Notes under the pieces: generated by a model
Database searches by the model: none
Told to the model about the DNA's origin: nothing
The model's input: the letters and a program-made list of their open reading frames with translations, nothing else
Made by a program: the position numbers and the translations under genes
From: Arcticibacterium sp047623945
GTDB lineage: Bacteria > Bacteroidota > Bacteroidia > Cytophagales > Spirosomataceae
Direction: 5' to 3'
NCBI GenBank assembly: GCA_047623945.1
Contig: JBLHOT010000086.1
Location: 1-15,724, forward strand
Length of the DNA: 15,724 nt
Shown: positions 1-6,170 of the stretch, piece by piece
How positions within the stretch are numbered: the stretch's first letter is position 1
How the letters are laid out: the number at the start of each line of letters is the position of its first letter

Positions 1-408
1 AAATCATTCAAGGGACTGAGGTTTCTCAAAAGGTATTTTGATTTTCTAATTCGCAAATTGCGAGTTTTCTTGATTCAATTCTAGGCGAAAAATGTCATTT
101 TCCACCTTCCACTTCAAAAGTCGTGACAAAGCTCTCTCAAAAAACCTTCTTGGAATTGCTCTTACTTTTTATTCTGAAGATTGAAATAAAACTATCTCAT
201 TGGATTTGTATTTAAAGGCTATCAAGATTTAATCTTACAATAATTAAGTAGGCCCCGCAAGTTTTTAAAACCATTCGCATCTAATCCTACATAACACCAA
301 AAAACACTGAATGATATAACTCTACAAGTAAAACCGGTTTACTACATTTTTCAATTTTATTTCATTGGGCGATTCATTTGATTCCCCTAAAACCTAAAAA
401 ACAGTATC
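1..408. other. Gene-free leader region upstream of the repeat lipoprotein
   Basis: No credible coding sequence is seen on either strand. The region is AT-rich and holds several short perfect inverted repeats: TCGCAA-a-TTGCGA at 51-63, AAGATT-t-AATCTT at 224-236 and AAACCGGTTT at 332-341. The promoter of the downstream lipoprotein should lie here. The nearest approaches to the Bacteroidota -7 box TAnnTTTG are TACATTTT (344-351) and TTCATTTG (373-380), each one base off and without a convincing TTTG about 20 nt upstream, so no promoter is called. No Shine-Dalgarno sequence precedes the ATG at 409, which is normal in this phylum. Confidence 0.5.
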
Positions 409-1236
409 ATGAAAAAGATCATAGTAACAGCACTCGTAGCGATTTCAGTAAGTTTAGTTTCTTGTAACGACAATGCCATGAACCCAGCCTCAGAAGCCAT
501 AGAGGCCGTAGACTTTGCGAATGGCGGAGGCGGAACAAACGGCGAAAGACCCCAATTGACAGAAGTGACTATTGGAGATTTATCAAGTACCATTACAGAC
601 TACATTAATACTAACTATGCAGGCTCAAGTATTGACAAAGCAGGCACAGATGCCGAAGGCAATTTCATAGTCGGTATCACACAAGCAGACGAATCACATA
701 AAGGTTTGCTTTTTGATGCGGCAGGCACATTCCAAAACGAATTAGAAGGAAGAAAAGGTGGTAAAAAAGGTGGCAAAGGCGATAGACCTCAGCTGACTGA
801 AGTGACAGTGGCAGATTTATCAAGTACCATTACGGACTACATTAATACTAACTACGCCGATGCCACGATAGATAAAGCAGGAACAGATGCGGAAGGCAAC
901 TTTATCATAGGTCTGAGCCTCTCTGATGAAACACAAAAGAGGCTTCTTTTTGAAGCCACTGGTATTTTTCAGAAAGAATTAGAAGGAAGAAAAGGCGGAG
1001 ACAAAGGCAACAGACCTCAACTGGCTGAGGTAGCCATTGAGGATCTTTCAAATACTATTTCGGATTATATTAGTACCAACTACGCAGGAGCCAATATTGA
1101 TAAGGCTGGGACAGACGATGACAGTAATTTTGTAGTAAAACTTACCTTAGCAGACGAAACACATAAGGGTTTACTTTTTGACGCTGCAGGCACTTTTCAA
1201 AAAGAACTAACCCGAAACGGTCCAACTACCGAATAA
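409..1236 (+). CDS. Lipoprotein with three tandem PepSY-like repeats
   Basis: Predicted surface or periplasmic lipoprotein of 275 aa. Residues 1-18 form a lipoprotein signal peptide ending in the lipobox LVSC, so Cys19 should be lipidated. A Gly-rich stretch (39-45) leads into three copies of a roughly 70-residue unit beginning RPQL at residues 47, 126 and 202. Each carries the core DLSxTIxDYIxTNYA...IDKAGTD, then a strand and LLF-[DE]-A-x-G-x-FQ. Repeats 1 and 2 are about three quarters identical (55 of 72 by hand count). Repeats are joined by Lys/Gly-rich linkers (EGRKGGKKGGKG and EGRKGGDKG). The pattern (Leu-rich helix, Tyr, short strands ending in FD..G) resembles the PepSY-like family of Bacteroidota secreted proteins, whose exact role is not established. 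That assignment is by eye; lipoprotein status is firmer. It is monocistronic, with terminators just downstream. Confidence 0.85.
   Translation: MKKIIVTALVAISVSLVSCNDNAMNPASEAIEAVDFANGGGGTNGERPQLTEVTIGDLSSTITDYINTNYAGSSIDKAGTDAEGNFIVGITQADESHKGLLFDAAGTFQNELEGRKGGKKGGKGDRPQLTEVTVADLSSTITDYINTNYADATIDKAGTDAEGNFIIGLSLSDETQKRLLFEATGIFQKELEGRKGGDKGNRPQLAEVAIEDLSNTISDYISTNYAGANIDKAGTDDDSNFVVKLTLADETHKGLLFDAAGTFQKELTRNGPTTE
547..1209 (+). repeat. Three tandem coding repeats (periods of 79 and 76 codons)
   Basis: In-frame repeats start at 547, 784 and 1012. Copies 1 and 2 share long nearly identical DNA, for example the stretch encoding LSSTITDYINTNY differs by few bases (about 578-618 against 815-855). 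Copy 3 has diverged more at the DNA level while keeping the protein pattern. This suggests at least one fairly recent internal duplication or gene conversion between copies 1 and 2. Copy number may vary between strains. Confidence 0.85.
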
Positions 1237-1258
1237 GGTTTTGATTTCTCTAAGTCAT

Positions 1259-1285
1259 AAAAGGCCTTTGTCTTTGAGCCTTTTT
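1259..1285 (+). terminator. Probable intrinsic terminator of the lipoprotein gene
   Basis: The arms AAAAGGC (1259-1265) and GCCTTTT (1278-1284) pair across a 12-nt loop and are followed by a short T run ending at 1285. It lies 22 nt after the lipoprotein stop codon. Confidence 0.6.
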
Positions 1286-1321
1286 AAGAAAAAGACATAA
1301 CAGTTAATTAAGGTTTATAGG

Positions 1322-1358
1322 AATGATGTCGAGAATTTTCTCGACATCATTTTTTTTT
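1322..1358. terminator. Strong hairpin terminator between convergent genes
   Basis: A perfect stem of about 13 bp (AATGATGTCGAGA at 1322-1334 with its complement at 1339-1351) has a four-base loop and a run of nine T (1350-1358) on the plus strand. It is a classic rho-independent terminator for the rightward lipoprotein transcript. It also sits 10 nt beyond the stop codon of the leftward operon, so it may act in both directions, although the minus-strand side lacks a clear U tract. Confidence 0.85.
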
Positions 1359-1361
1359 AAT

Positions 1362-1841
1362 CTATCTGCTTTCAACTCGTTCAGGCTTCCAGCTTTTATA
1401 CTTCACCAGAAAGACATAAGTACCGACGAACATAGTAACTATCGCCGCACCAGCAACAACTATCCAAAACCACCAAATGGTTTGTACAAAAGGTAACCTC
1501 ACAGCCGTTTCTCCAAAGAAAGCAGCATAGAGTCCTATCACAGAGAAGTACATCTGATTAATGTGCCAGTTGAGCCCATTCTTCCACTTCATCAGCATAG
1601 GTACCATGCCTAAAAAGACACTCGTAAGACTCAGGAAAGCTAAAAAGTGAAAGATGCCAACCGTACCAAACAAATGGTAGATGCTTAGGGCCGTTCCATT
1701 CACCAGTAGCAAAGCGGCCACATAAAAATAACCTACTCGCTTATGAAATTGAGTTCCTTTCTTAGCCCATAAGATATAAGAGCCAGAAATGAGAGCCAAA
1801 CAAGCCGAAATGAGATGAAGAAGACCTGCAGTACTTCCCAC
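1362..1841 (-). CDS. DUF2306-type small integral membrane protein
   Basis: Predicted inner-membrane protein of 159 aa with five hydrophobic helices (about residues 5-24, 35-57, 60-80, 95-112 and 122-146) and a basic C-terminus. Conserved-looking histidines occur at or near helix ends (H9, H33, H56, H65, H93), and the G-x-x-HKRVGYFYV segment at 29-41 resembles the DUF2306 family, whose biochemical role is unknown. The start is a GTG (1839-1841): there is no ATG upstream before an in-frame stop, and the next Met (about residue 79) would remove three helices. It lies 13 nt behind the secreted lipocalin-like gene and is the last gene of the four-gene minus-strand operon. Family assignment is by sequence pattern only. 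Confidence 0.75.
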   Translation of the reverse strand: MGSTAGLLHLISACLALISGSYILWAKKGTQFHKRVGYFYVAALLLVNGTALSIYHLFGTVGIFHFLAFLSLTSVFLGMVPMLMKWKNGLNWHINQMYFSVIGLYAAFFGETAVRLPFVQTIWWFWIVVAGAAIVTMFVGTYVFLVKYKSWKPERVESR

Positions 1842-1854
1842 TAAGTTCTCTATC

Positions 1855-2373
1855 CTACTTTTTAACTAAAGCCATTTCTAAAAATTGAAATAAACGTCCT
1901 CCACCCATATCTATATTCCCTTTTTCTATCCATTGACCATCTACAATCTCAATATGGTAGGATATCTTCCCTTGAGGTACTTCCAATCCCCATTCAATGA
2001 CTCCATTTTCGTCTACCTTAAAAGGGGCATCCATAGACTTAGCATCCGCTCTAAAAGCCCTCATGGAATAGGAATCAGTCTCGTCATCATAGGTCACAAT
2101 GCCATAAGCCTGATGAATTACCTTCTCGGTTTCTTTGTCTTTACCGAGCCCCTCGAAAACAAATACGCCACCACCAACTTTACTCTGAGCAAATTCATTC
2201 ACTGTAAAAAGAGATCGTTGAGGCCCCATTTGAATCCAACCATCGCCAGACCAATTACCTTCATAGACGCTTAGATAGCTCATGGCTTCTGAGGTCTCAT
2301 CAGATGGTTTTAAGTTTGGTTGTGCATAGGCATGTGCCGCCGAAAACAAGAATAGTATTGCTAAGTATCTCAT
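1855..2373 (-). CDS. Secreted lipocalin-like protein (DUF1579-like)
   Basis: Exported protein of 172 aa. Residues 1-17 form a signal peptide with a likely cut at AYA-QP; no lipobox is seen, so it is probably a soluble periplasmic protein. The mature part starts with a helix-like stretch and then YEGNWSGDGWIQMGP (37-51), the G-x-W opening typical of lipocalin-like barrels. Alternating strand patterns follow: a VNEF strand near 58-61, HQAYGIVTYDD (87-97), YSMRAF (102-107) and a closing FQFLEMALVKK. It resembles DUF1579/lipocalin-like proteins of Bacteroidota, which may bind small hydrophobic ligands; the ligand here is unknown. Its ATG is 2 nt after the stop codon of the HTH_34 regulator gene, so the two are almost certainly co-transcribed. 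Confidence 0.75.
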   Translation of the reverse strand: MRYLAILFLFSAAHAYAQPNLKPSDETSEAMSYLSVYEGNWSGDGWIQMGPQRSLFTVNEFAQSKVGGGVFVFEGLGKDKETEKVIHQAYGIVTYDDETDSYSMRAFRADAKSMDAPFKVDENGVIEWGLEVPQGKISYHIEIVDGQWIEKGNIDMGGGRLFQFLEMALVKK

Positions 2374-2375
2374 AC

Positions 2376-2660
2376 TTAAATATTTATGTATTGTTTTAAA
2401 TCTTGAATGTATTTTTCAAAAGCCAATTTCCCAATATCCGTAACCGAACAAATGGTTTGAGGATATTTGCCTTTAAACCTTTTCTTTACCTTGATGTATT
2501 TCGCTTTGGATAGTTTATCAATCTGGACGCTTAAATTGCCAGCAGTAGCCTTCGTCTTTTCTTTAATCCATGCAAAATCTGCCTGTTCCACATTCATAAG
2601 AAGTGACATAACCGACAGACGCAGCTGAGAATGTAATAATGGGTCTAATTGATTAAACAC
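2376..2660 (-). CDS. HTH_34 winged-helix transcriptional regulator (ArsR/MarR-like)
   Basis: Small DNA-binding protein of 94 aa consisting of one winged-helix domain. The opening LDPLLHSQLRLSVMSLL (5-21), the ADF-x-WIKEKTKATAGNLS-x-QIDKL-x-KAKYI segment (27-56, recognition helix about 39-52), the basic wing KKRFKGKYPQTICSVTDIGKLAFEKY (59-84) and a C-terminal dimerisation helix match the HTH_34 family closely. It starts with GTG (2658-2660), because the conserved domain begins at residue 5. The start lies inside the end of the upstream membrane-protein gene (8-nt overlap, frames offset), suggesting translational coupling. No effector-binding domain or metal-binding cysteines are visible (a single Cys at 71). 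It probably controls its own operon through the palindromes at 3261-3282. Confidence 0.88.
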   Translation of the reverse strand: MFNQLDPLLHSQLRLSVMSLLMNVEQADFAWIKEKTKATAGNLSVQIDKLSKAKYIKVKKRFKGKYPQTICSVTDIGKLAFEKYIQDLKQYINI

Positions 2661-3234
2661 TTGCTTCTTTTTGGTTTCTTAACATGTGTCCAGGAATAAT
2701 GTAGCCAACAAATATGCCTCCCACATAAAGCCACAAGACTACATCAATGTTTGGCATATAAAATGAAATTGATGCCGTCACAAGCAAGATAAATGCTCCA
2801 ATGATGAATGGCTTAAAATTAATAATAGCTCCGTGAGCATAGGTGGCTATGGCAATCACCACAAGTGATAGTGGAAACATATAATGTTCTAAAACAGGCC
2901 CAGCCCCAAATAAAGTGGCCATACCAAAAGAAACACCAAGCCAAATTTTACCCACGATAGCGTCAATTTTAGTAACTACTGGACGGGAATTTCGCCCTTT
3001 TTTAGCTTGGACTATGTTAAAGACAAATCCTAAAAGAAAAAGAAACCATACATAATGAGCTTGAGGAATACCGACCGTACTTCTGAGTATGGCAAATAAG
3101 CCCACAATAGCGACGGAGAGATACCCCCAAAAAAGAAAGTAAATACCGTGATGCTTCTTATAATTGTTTTTAGAGGCTTGAATCATCTCTTCAATGAGCT
3201 TTAGACTCCCCTCGTTTGTCAATGTTTTTTCCAT
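2653..3234 (-). CDS. Six-TM membrane protein paired with an HTH_34 regulator
   Basis: Predicted inner-membrane protein of 193 aa, first gene of the minus-strand operon. A cytoplasmic N-terminal helix (SLKLIEEMIQASKNNYKKHH, 10-29) precedes six hydrophobic helices at roughly 31-50, 61-77, 91-111, 118-137, 140-158 and 164-183, and a short tail with GHMLRN. No enzymatic motif is seen. Hypothetical proteins with a similar 'LIEEMI' opening commonly accompany small winged-helix regulators in Bacteroidota, so the protein may supply a membrane signal or be the regulated function; that is inference. The ATG at 3232-3234 sits about 20 nt below a well-formed promoter. The 3' end overlaps the regulator gene by 8 nt. 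Confidence 0.75.
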   Translation of the reverse strand: MEKTLTNEGSLKLIEEMIQASKNNYKKHHGIYFLFWGYLSVAIVGLFAILRSTVGIPQAHYVWFLFLLGFVFNIVQAKKGRNSRPVVTKIDAIVGKIWLGVSFGMATLFGAGPVLEHYMFPLSLVVIAIATYAHGAIINFKPFIIGAFILLVTASISFYMPNIDVVLWLYVGGIFVGYIIPGHMLRNQKEASV

Positions 3235-3243
3235 AATTATCCT

Positions 3244-3259
3244 ATTTGATGATTCAAAT
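3244..3259. repeat. Inverted repeat ATTTGA-N4-TCAAAT
   Basis: A perfect 6-bp inverted repeat with a 4-nt centre (TGAT) overlaps the -7 box and the expected transcription start of the minus-strand operon. It could be a further protein-binding site or a small hairpin in the leader. Function is not shown by the sequence. Confidence 0.4.
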
Positions 3260-3286
3260 GTAAACTAGTTTATATTATAAACCAAA
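3255..3286 (-). promoter_or_regulatory. Bacteroidota-type promoter of the HTH_34 operon
   Basis: On the minus strand TTTG (3286-3283) and TACATTTG (3262-3255) match the primary sigma factor consensus of the phylum, TTTG and TAnnTTTG, with a spacer of exactly 20 nt. The expected start of transcription is near 3250, giving a leader of about 15 nt before the ATG at 3234. It is the best promoter match in the window. Confidence 0.75.
3261..3282. promoter_or_regulatory. Candidate operator: two overlapping palindromes in the promoter spacer
   Basis: TAAACTAGTTTA (3261-3272) is a perfect 12-bp palindrome, and GTTTATA-T-TATAAAC (3268-3282) is a perfect 7+1+7 inverted repeat. They overlap by five bases and together fill the space between the -33 and -7 boxes. 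A dimeric winged-helix protein bound here would block RNA polymerase. The operon encodes such a protein, so autorepression is the simplest reading; the link itself is inferred. Confidence 0.55.
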
Positions 3287-3361
3287 TTTGAGTCATTTAT
3301 GAATCACAGGGTATTTCTACTTCATCTGCAACAAATCCTTCAAATGGTCTGTTTATAAATC

Positions 3362-5806
3362 GTGCGATATATTTCAGGAGTCTTTTTACTTATTTGCCTA
3401 TGTCATGATGCCATAGGTCAACAAACTCTTTCTGGAGAGGTGAGAGACTTTAAGAGTAATGAGCCGCTGGAGTACGTCAATGTTACGCTACCTGGAAGTA
3501 CTATTGGTACACAAACTGACAGCTTAGGTCGGTTCTCAATAAACCTTAAACCTCACCTTTACTCTAAACTGAAGTTCTCTTTAGTTGGCTATACATCTAG
3601 AATTTTTAAGACCGAAAACTTGACAAACACCTTGACCGTTTTCATGGAGCTAAGCACCACGGCCTTGGACGAGTTCATAGTAAAGCCAAAGGAAAACCCA
3701 GCTTGGGAAATCATAAGAAGAGTGCAAAAAAAGGAGCGTTTTAATAACCCTACTAAGTATGATGTTTTTCAGGGTACATTTTACAGCAAGTCCAAAATAG
3801 CCGCTACGGCTATAGATAGAACCTCCACCCTGAGGGACTCTTCCAAAATGAGTCTGATGGACAGTATCAGAAGCCAAGGCACTATCAATTTTATGATTAC
3901 CGAAAACTATGGAGATTTCTACTTTAAAAGAGGACAGCAAAAGGAAATAACGCAGTATACTGTTTCCAGCATTCCCAAAATGCTTCCTACCAATCTTCTA
4001 TTCTCAAATCAGCTCAATCCATTAGGGTTTTATAAGCCCTTTTTTAGGTTCAATCCTGGAATAGATAAAAGTTTGGACAGCGACCAATTTGTAGAAAGAA
4101 ACTATATCAACCCCATCAAGAAAGGCACTTTTGGTATTTATGCCTTTGACCTGATAGACACGCTCATTCAGGAAACAGATAGTATATTCATCATTACATT
4201 TAAGCCTTATATTGGTAAAAGTGCAGACGCCCTTATGGGTGAAATGGCTATCAGTTCTGATGGCTACGCCCTTAAATTTATAAGGGCAGAACCTGCTGAT
4301 AGTCTTCAAATTGTCAGTTTTAATCTGAGTCAATCTTACGCCAAGTATCATAAAAAATGGTACCCTTCTGAGCGTATCCTAAAAATCACTTATCCGCTTG
4401 CATACAAAAACAATAATGCCCTGATGGAAATAAGCATCGAGCATTACCTTTCTGGCATTAAAGACACTCTGCCCAGCGATGTCTATTTTGACGGAGCTAC
4501 CAAAGAGGTATTATCCAAGGCAGACACCATATCTCTAGAAAGCTTTGCCAAGATTAGAGGCATGCCGCTGACCAATGATGAACTTCGCTCTTATGAACGT
4601 TCTCTCTTAAAGCACAAACCACAGCTAAAAAAAGCCCTTGATTTAATGGCCTTTCCTAGCAAAGTGATTTTGCAGGCTGCTGCCCCCATTGGTCCATTTG
4701 TGTTATTGTTTAACCAAAACATCGTCAATAATCACGAAAAGCTACGCATTGGCTTAGGTATTCAAAATGATAGATTGACCAATCCTAGATTTGGTATAAG
4801 AGCCACCGTAGGTTACGGACTATGGGATAAAGCATGGAAATACACGGCCTCCGCCTCCTGGCATATTACTAAAGACCGTTACAATAGACTAAGTCTTTAC
4901 ACCGTAGAAGACATCAGAGCTCCAGGCCGCACTGTTTCTATCGGACCTAATTACTCTATTCCCTATCCCCCACTCTTGTATTTTAATCCCAACGGCTACT
5001 TGGTAGATAAATTCAACAAAAAAGGAGTTTCTCTCTATTTTAAACCCATTAAATGGACCTGGTTTTTACTCTACGCCGAAAACGACAAAAGGCAAGCCCT
5101 AAACTACAGTCATAAGGAGCTCTCAAATGATACCTTCTTACGGAATTATGGAGCAAATTTCCGATTTGCTAAAGGCGAAACCTTTAACAGAAACGGTTTA
5201 TACGAGGTGGTTCAAAACTTAAACTATCCTATCATCAATGTCAACTTCCAAAAATCATTTGATAGGAGTTCGTCCGGTAGTTTTTGGCGAAGCGACTTCC
5301 GTATTCATCAACAAATAAGATGGAAAAAAATAGGCTCAGATGCCATCACCCTTTCCGCAGGTTATGCTAGCGGAGATATCCCATTCAGTTATTTATACAA
5401 TAATTTAGGTGGAGGCCCACGTCTTTTTGGCCAACAAACAGACGGCTTCATAGCCGGAGATTATACTTCGTTTGCTTATAACCAATACGTCAACCTTAAT
5501 TGGATTCACCGTTTTGGTAAAAACCTATTCAGACTCAAAACCAAGTGGTCGCAACCAGATATTGCTATCGGCCACCGATTTGCATGGAGTTTATTGAGCC
5601 CTGAAAACGAAATCTCTGACTTGGACTTGAATGATTTTTCCTCAGGCAATTTTGAGGCAACGCTTTACTTAAATAATCTCTTAAGAGTTCCACTGATGGG
5701 AACCCACATAGGTTTTGGTATGAGAACAGCCTTTAACTACTCCAACGTATTTTCGGGAAACAGAAGGTTTGTGTTGTTCCCCACATTTGCTTTGGCTCTC
5801 TTTTAA
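3362..5806 (+). CDS. Outer-membrane DUF5686 protein with CarboxypepD_reg-like domain
   Basis: Exported protein of 814 aa. A signal peptide (1-19, cut AIG-QQ) is followed by a carboxypeptidase-regulatory-like beta-sandwich (about 22-98: LSGEVRDFKSNEPLEYVNVTL...DSLGRFSI) as found at the N-terminus of TonB-dependent receptors. From about 103 the sequence follows the DUF5686 pattern (LDEFIVKPKENPAWEIIRRVQKKE, then about 300 mixed residues). From about 440 to the end, repeated amphipathic aromatic strands suggest an outer-membrane beta-barrel, with a C-terminal Phe. The specific function of this family is not established; no TonB plug is seen. The start is taken as GTG at 3362 because an in-frame TAA lies just upstream (3356-3358) and the signal peptide begins there. 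It is transcribed divergently from the HTH_34 operon across 127 nt; no plus-strand promoter box was recognised there. Confidence 0.85.
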   Translation: MRYISGVFLLICLCHDAIGQQTLSGEVRDFKSNEPLEYVNVTLPGSTIGTQTDSLGRFSINLKPHLYSKLKFSLVGYTSRIFKTENLTNTLTVFMELSTTALDEFIVKPKENPAWEIIRRVQKKERFNNPTKYDVFQGTFYSKSKIAATAIDRTSTLRDSSKMSLMDSIRSQGTINFMITENYGDFYFKRGQQKEITQYTVSSIPKMLPTNLLFSNQLNPLGFYKPFFRFNPGIDKSLDSDQFVERNYINPIKKGTFGIYAFDLIDTLIQETDSIFIITFKPYIGKSADALMGEMAISSDGYALKFIRAEPADSLQIVSFNLSQSYAKYHKKWYPSERILKITYPLAYKNNNALMEISIEHYLSGIKDTLPSDVYFDGATKEVLSKADTISLESFAKIRGMPLTNDELRSYERSLLKHKPQLKKALDLMAFPSKVILQAAAPIGPFVLLFNQNIVNNHEKLRIGLGIQNDRLTNPRFGIRATVGYGLWDKAWKYTASASWHITKDRYNRLSLYTVEDIRAPGRTVSIGPNYSIPYPPLLYFNPNGYLVDKFNKKGVSLYFKPIKWTWFLLYAENDKRQALNYSHKELSNDTFLRNYGANFRFAKGETFNRNGLYEVVQNLNYPIINVNFQKSFDRSSSGSFWRSDFRIHQQIRWKKIGSDAITLSAGYASGDIPFSYLYNNLGGGPRLFGQQTDGFIAGDYTSFAYNQYVNLNWIHRFGKNLFRLKTKWSQPDIAIGHRFAWSLLSPENEISDLDLNDFSSGNFEATLYLNNLLRVPLMGTHIGFGMRTAFNYSNVFSGNRRFVLFPTFALALF

Positions 5807-5921
5807 AAAAAGCAACCTTAATAGTCAAAATTCGTCCCTTAAAAGGCATCTCAAAACCGTTTTTTACCCGTTTAACACTTTTTAAAACAGAATCTTGATA
5901 CAATCTCTTAATTTTAAAGGC

Positions 5922-6113
5922 ATGATGAAAACCCTTGTTATTTTCTCATTACTTTTTTGTGCTGCAATAGCTAGCTCTGATCATGTCAATTATCCTAACC
6001 CAAATCCTCCGACTTCTCTTAAGCAAGAAGTTATGAGTCCTCCTAATGAGGTAAGTAATGTCCGGCTTTCTGCAATAGGCAGGAAAATATTTGCGACTAT
6101 GGAGCCTGAGTAA
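5922..6113 (+). CDS. Small secreted protein of unknown function
   Basis: Short gene of 63 aa. A basic start (MMKTL) and a hydrophobic run (VIFSLLFCAAIASS) form a plausible signal peptide cut near SS-DH, leaving a mature part of about 45 residues rich in Pro and Asn (NYPNPNPPTS), then a polar tail. The family is not recognised. An upstream in-frame TTG (5895) would add nine residues ahead of the signal peptide and is less likely; ATG at 5922 or 5925 fits better, with AAAGG at 5916-5920 as a weak ribosome-binding site. It sits 115 nt after the DUF5686 gene and 57 nt before the M16 peptidase gene on the same strand. Coding status is supported only by the signal peptide and context. Confidence 0.5.
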   Translation: MMKTLVIFSLLFCAAIASSDHVNYPNPNPPTSLKQEVMSPPNEVSNVRLSAIGRKIFATMEPE

Positions 6114-6170
6114 ATCTAACAAAATCTTTATATCTTTTGACAAATTTAAATAACCGTAAACTACTTGTAA

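Noticed and set aside
1..84. Open frame from the window edge (KSFKGLRFLKRYFDF and on) ending in TAG at 82-84, as a possible 3' end of an upstream gene
   Set aside because: Only 27 codons, low-complexity Phe/Lys/Leu composition typical of AT-rich non-coding DNA, and no domain pattern; it cannot be told from chance.
547..1209. Regular repeats resembling a CRISPR or satellite array
   Set aside because: The period is over 220 nt, the units are in frame and under protein-level constraint, and no short conserved repeats with unique spacers are present.
3362..3421. Lipoprotein signal in the DUF5686 protein (Cys residues at 12 and 14)
   Set aside because: The residues before the cysteines do not form a lipobox, and a normal signal peptidase I site (AIG-QQ) follows.
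5895..5921. TTG start adding nine residues to the small secreted protein
   Set aside because: It would put polar residues ahead of a signal peptide that already has a proper ATG start and an AAAGG just upstream.
6131..6139. Promoter box TATCTTTTG before the M16 gene
   Set aside because: It has three rather than two bases between TA and TTTG and no TTTG partner about 20 nt upstream, so it is too weak to call.
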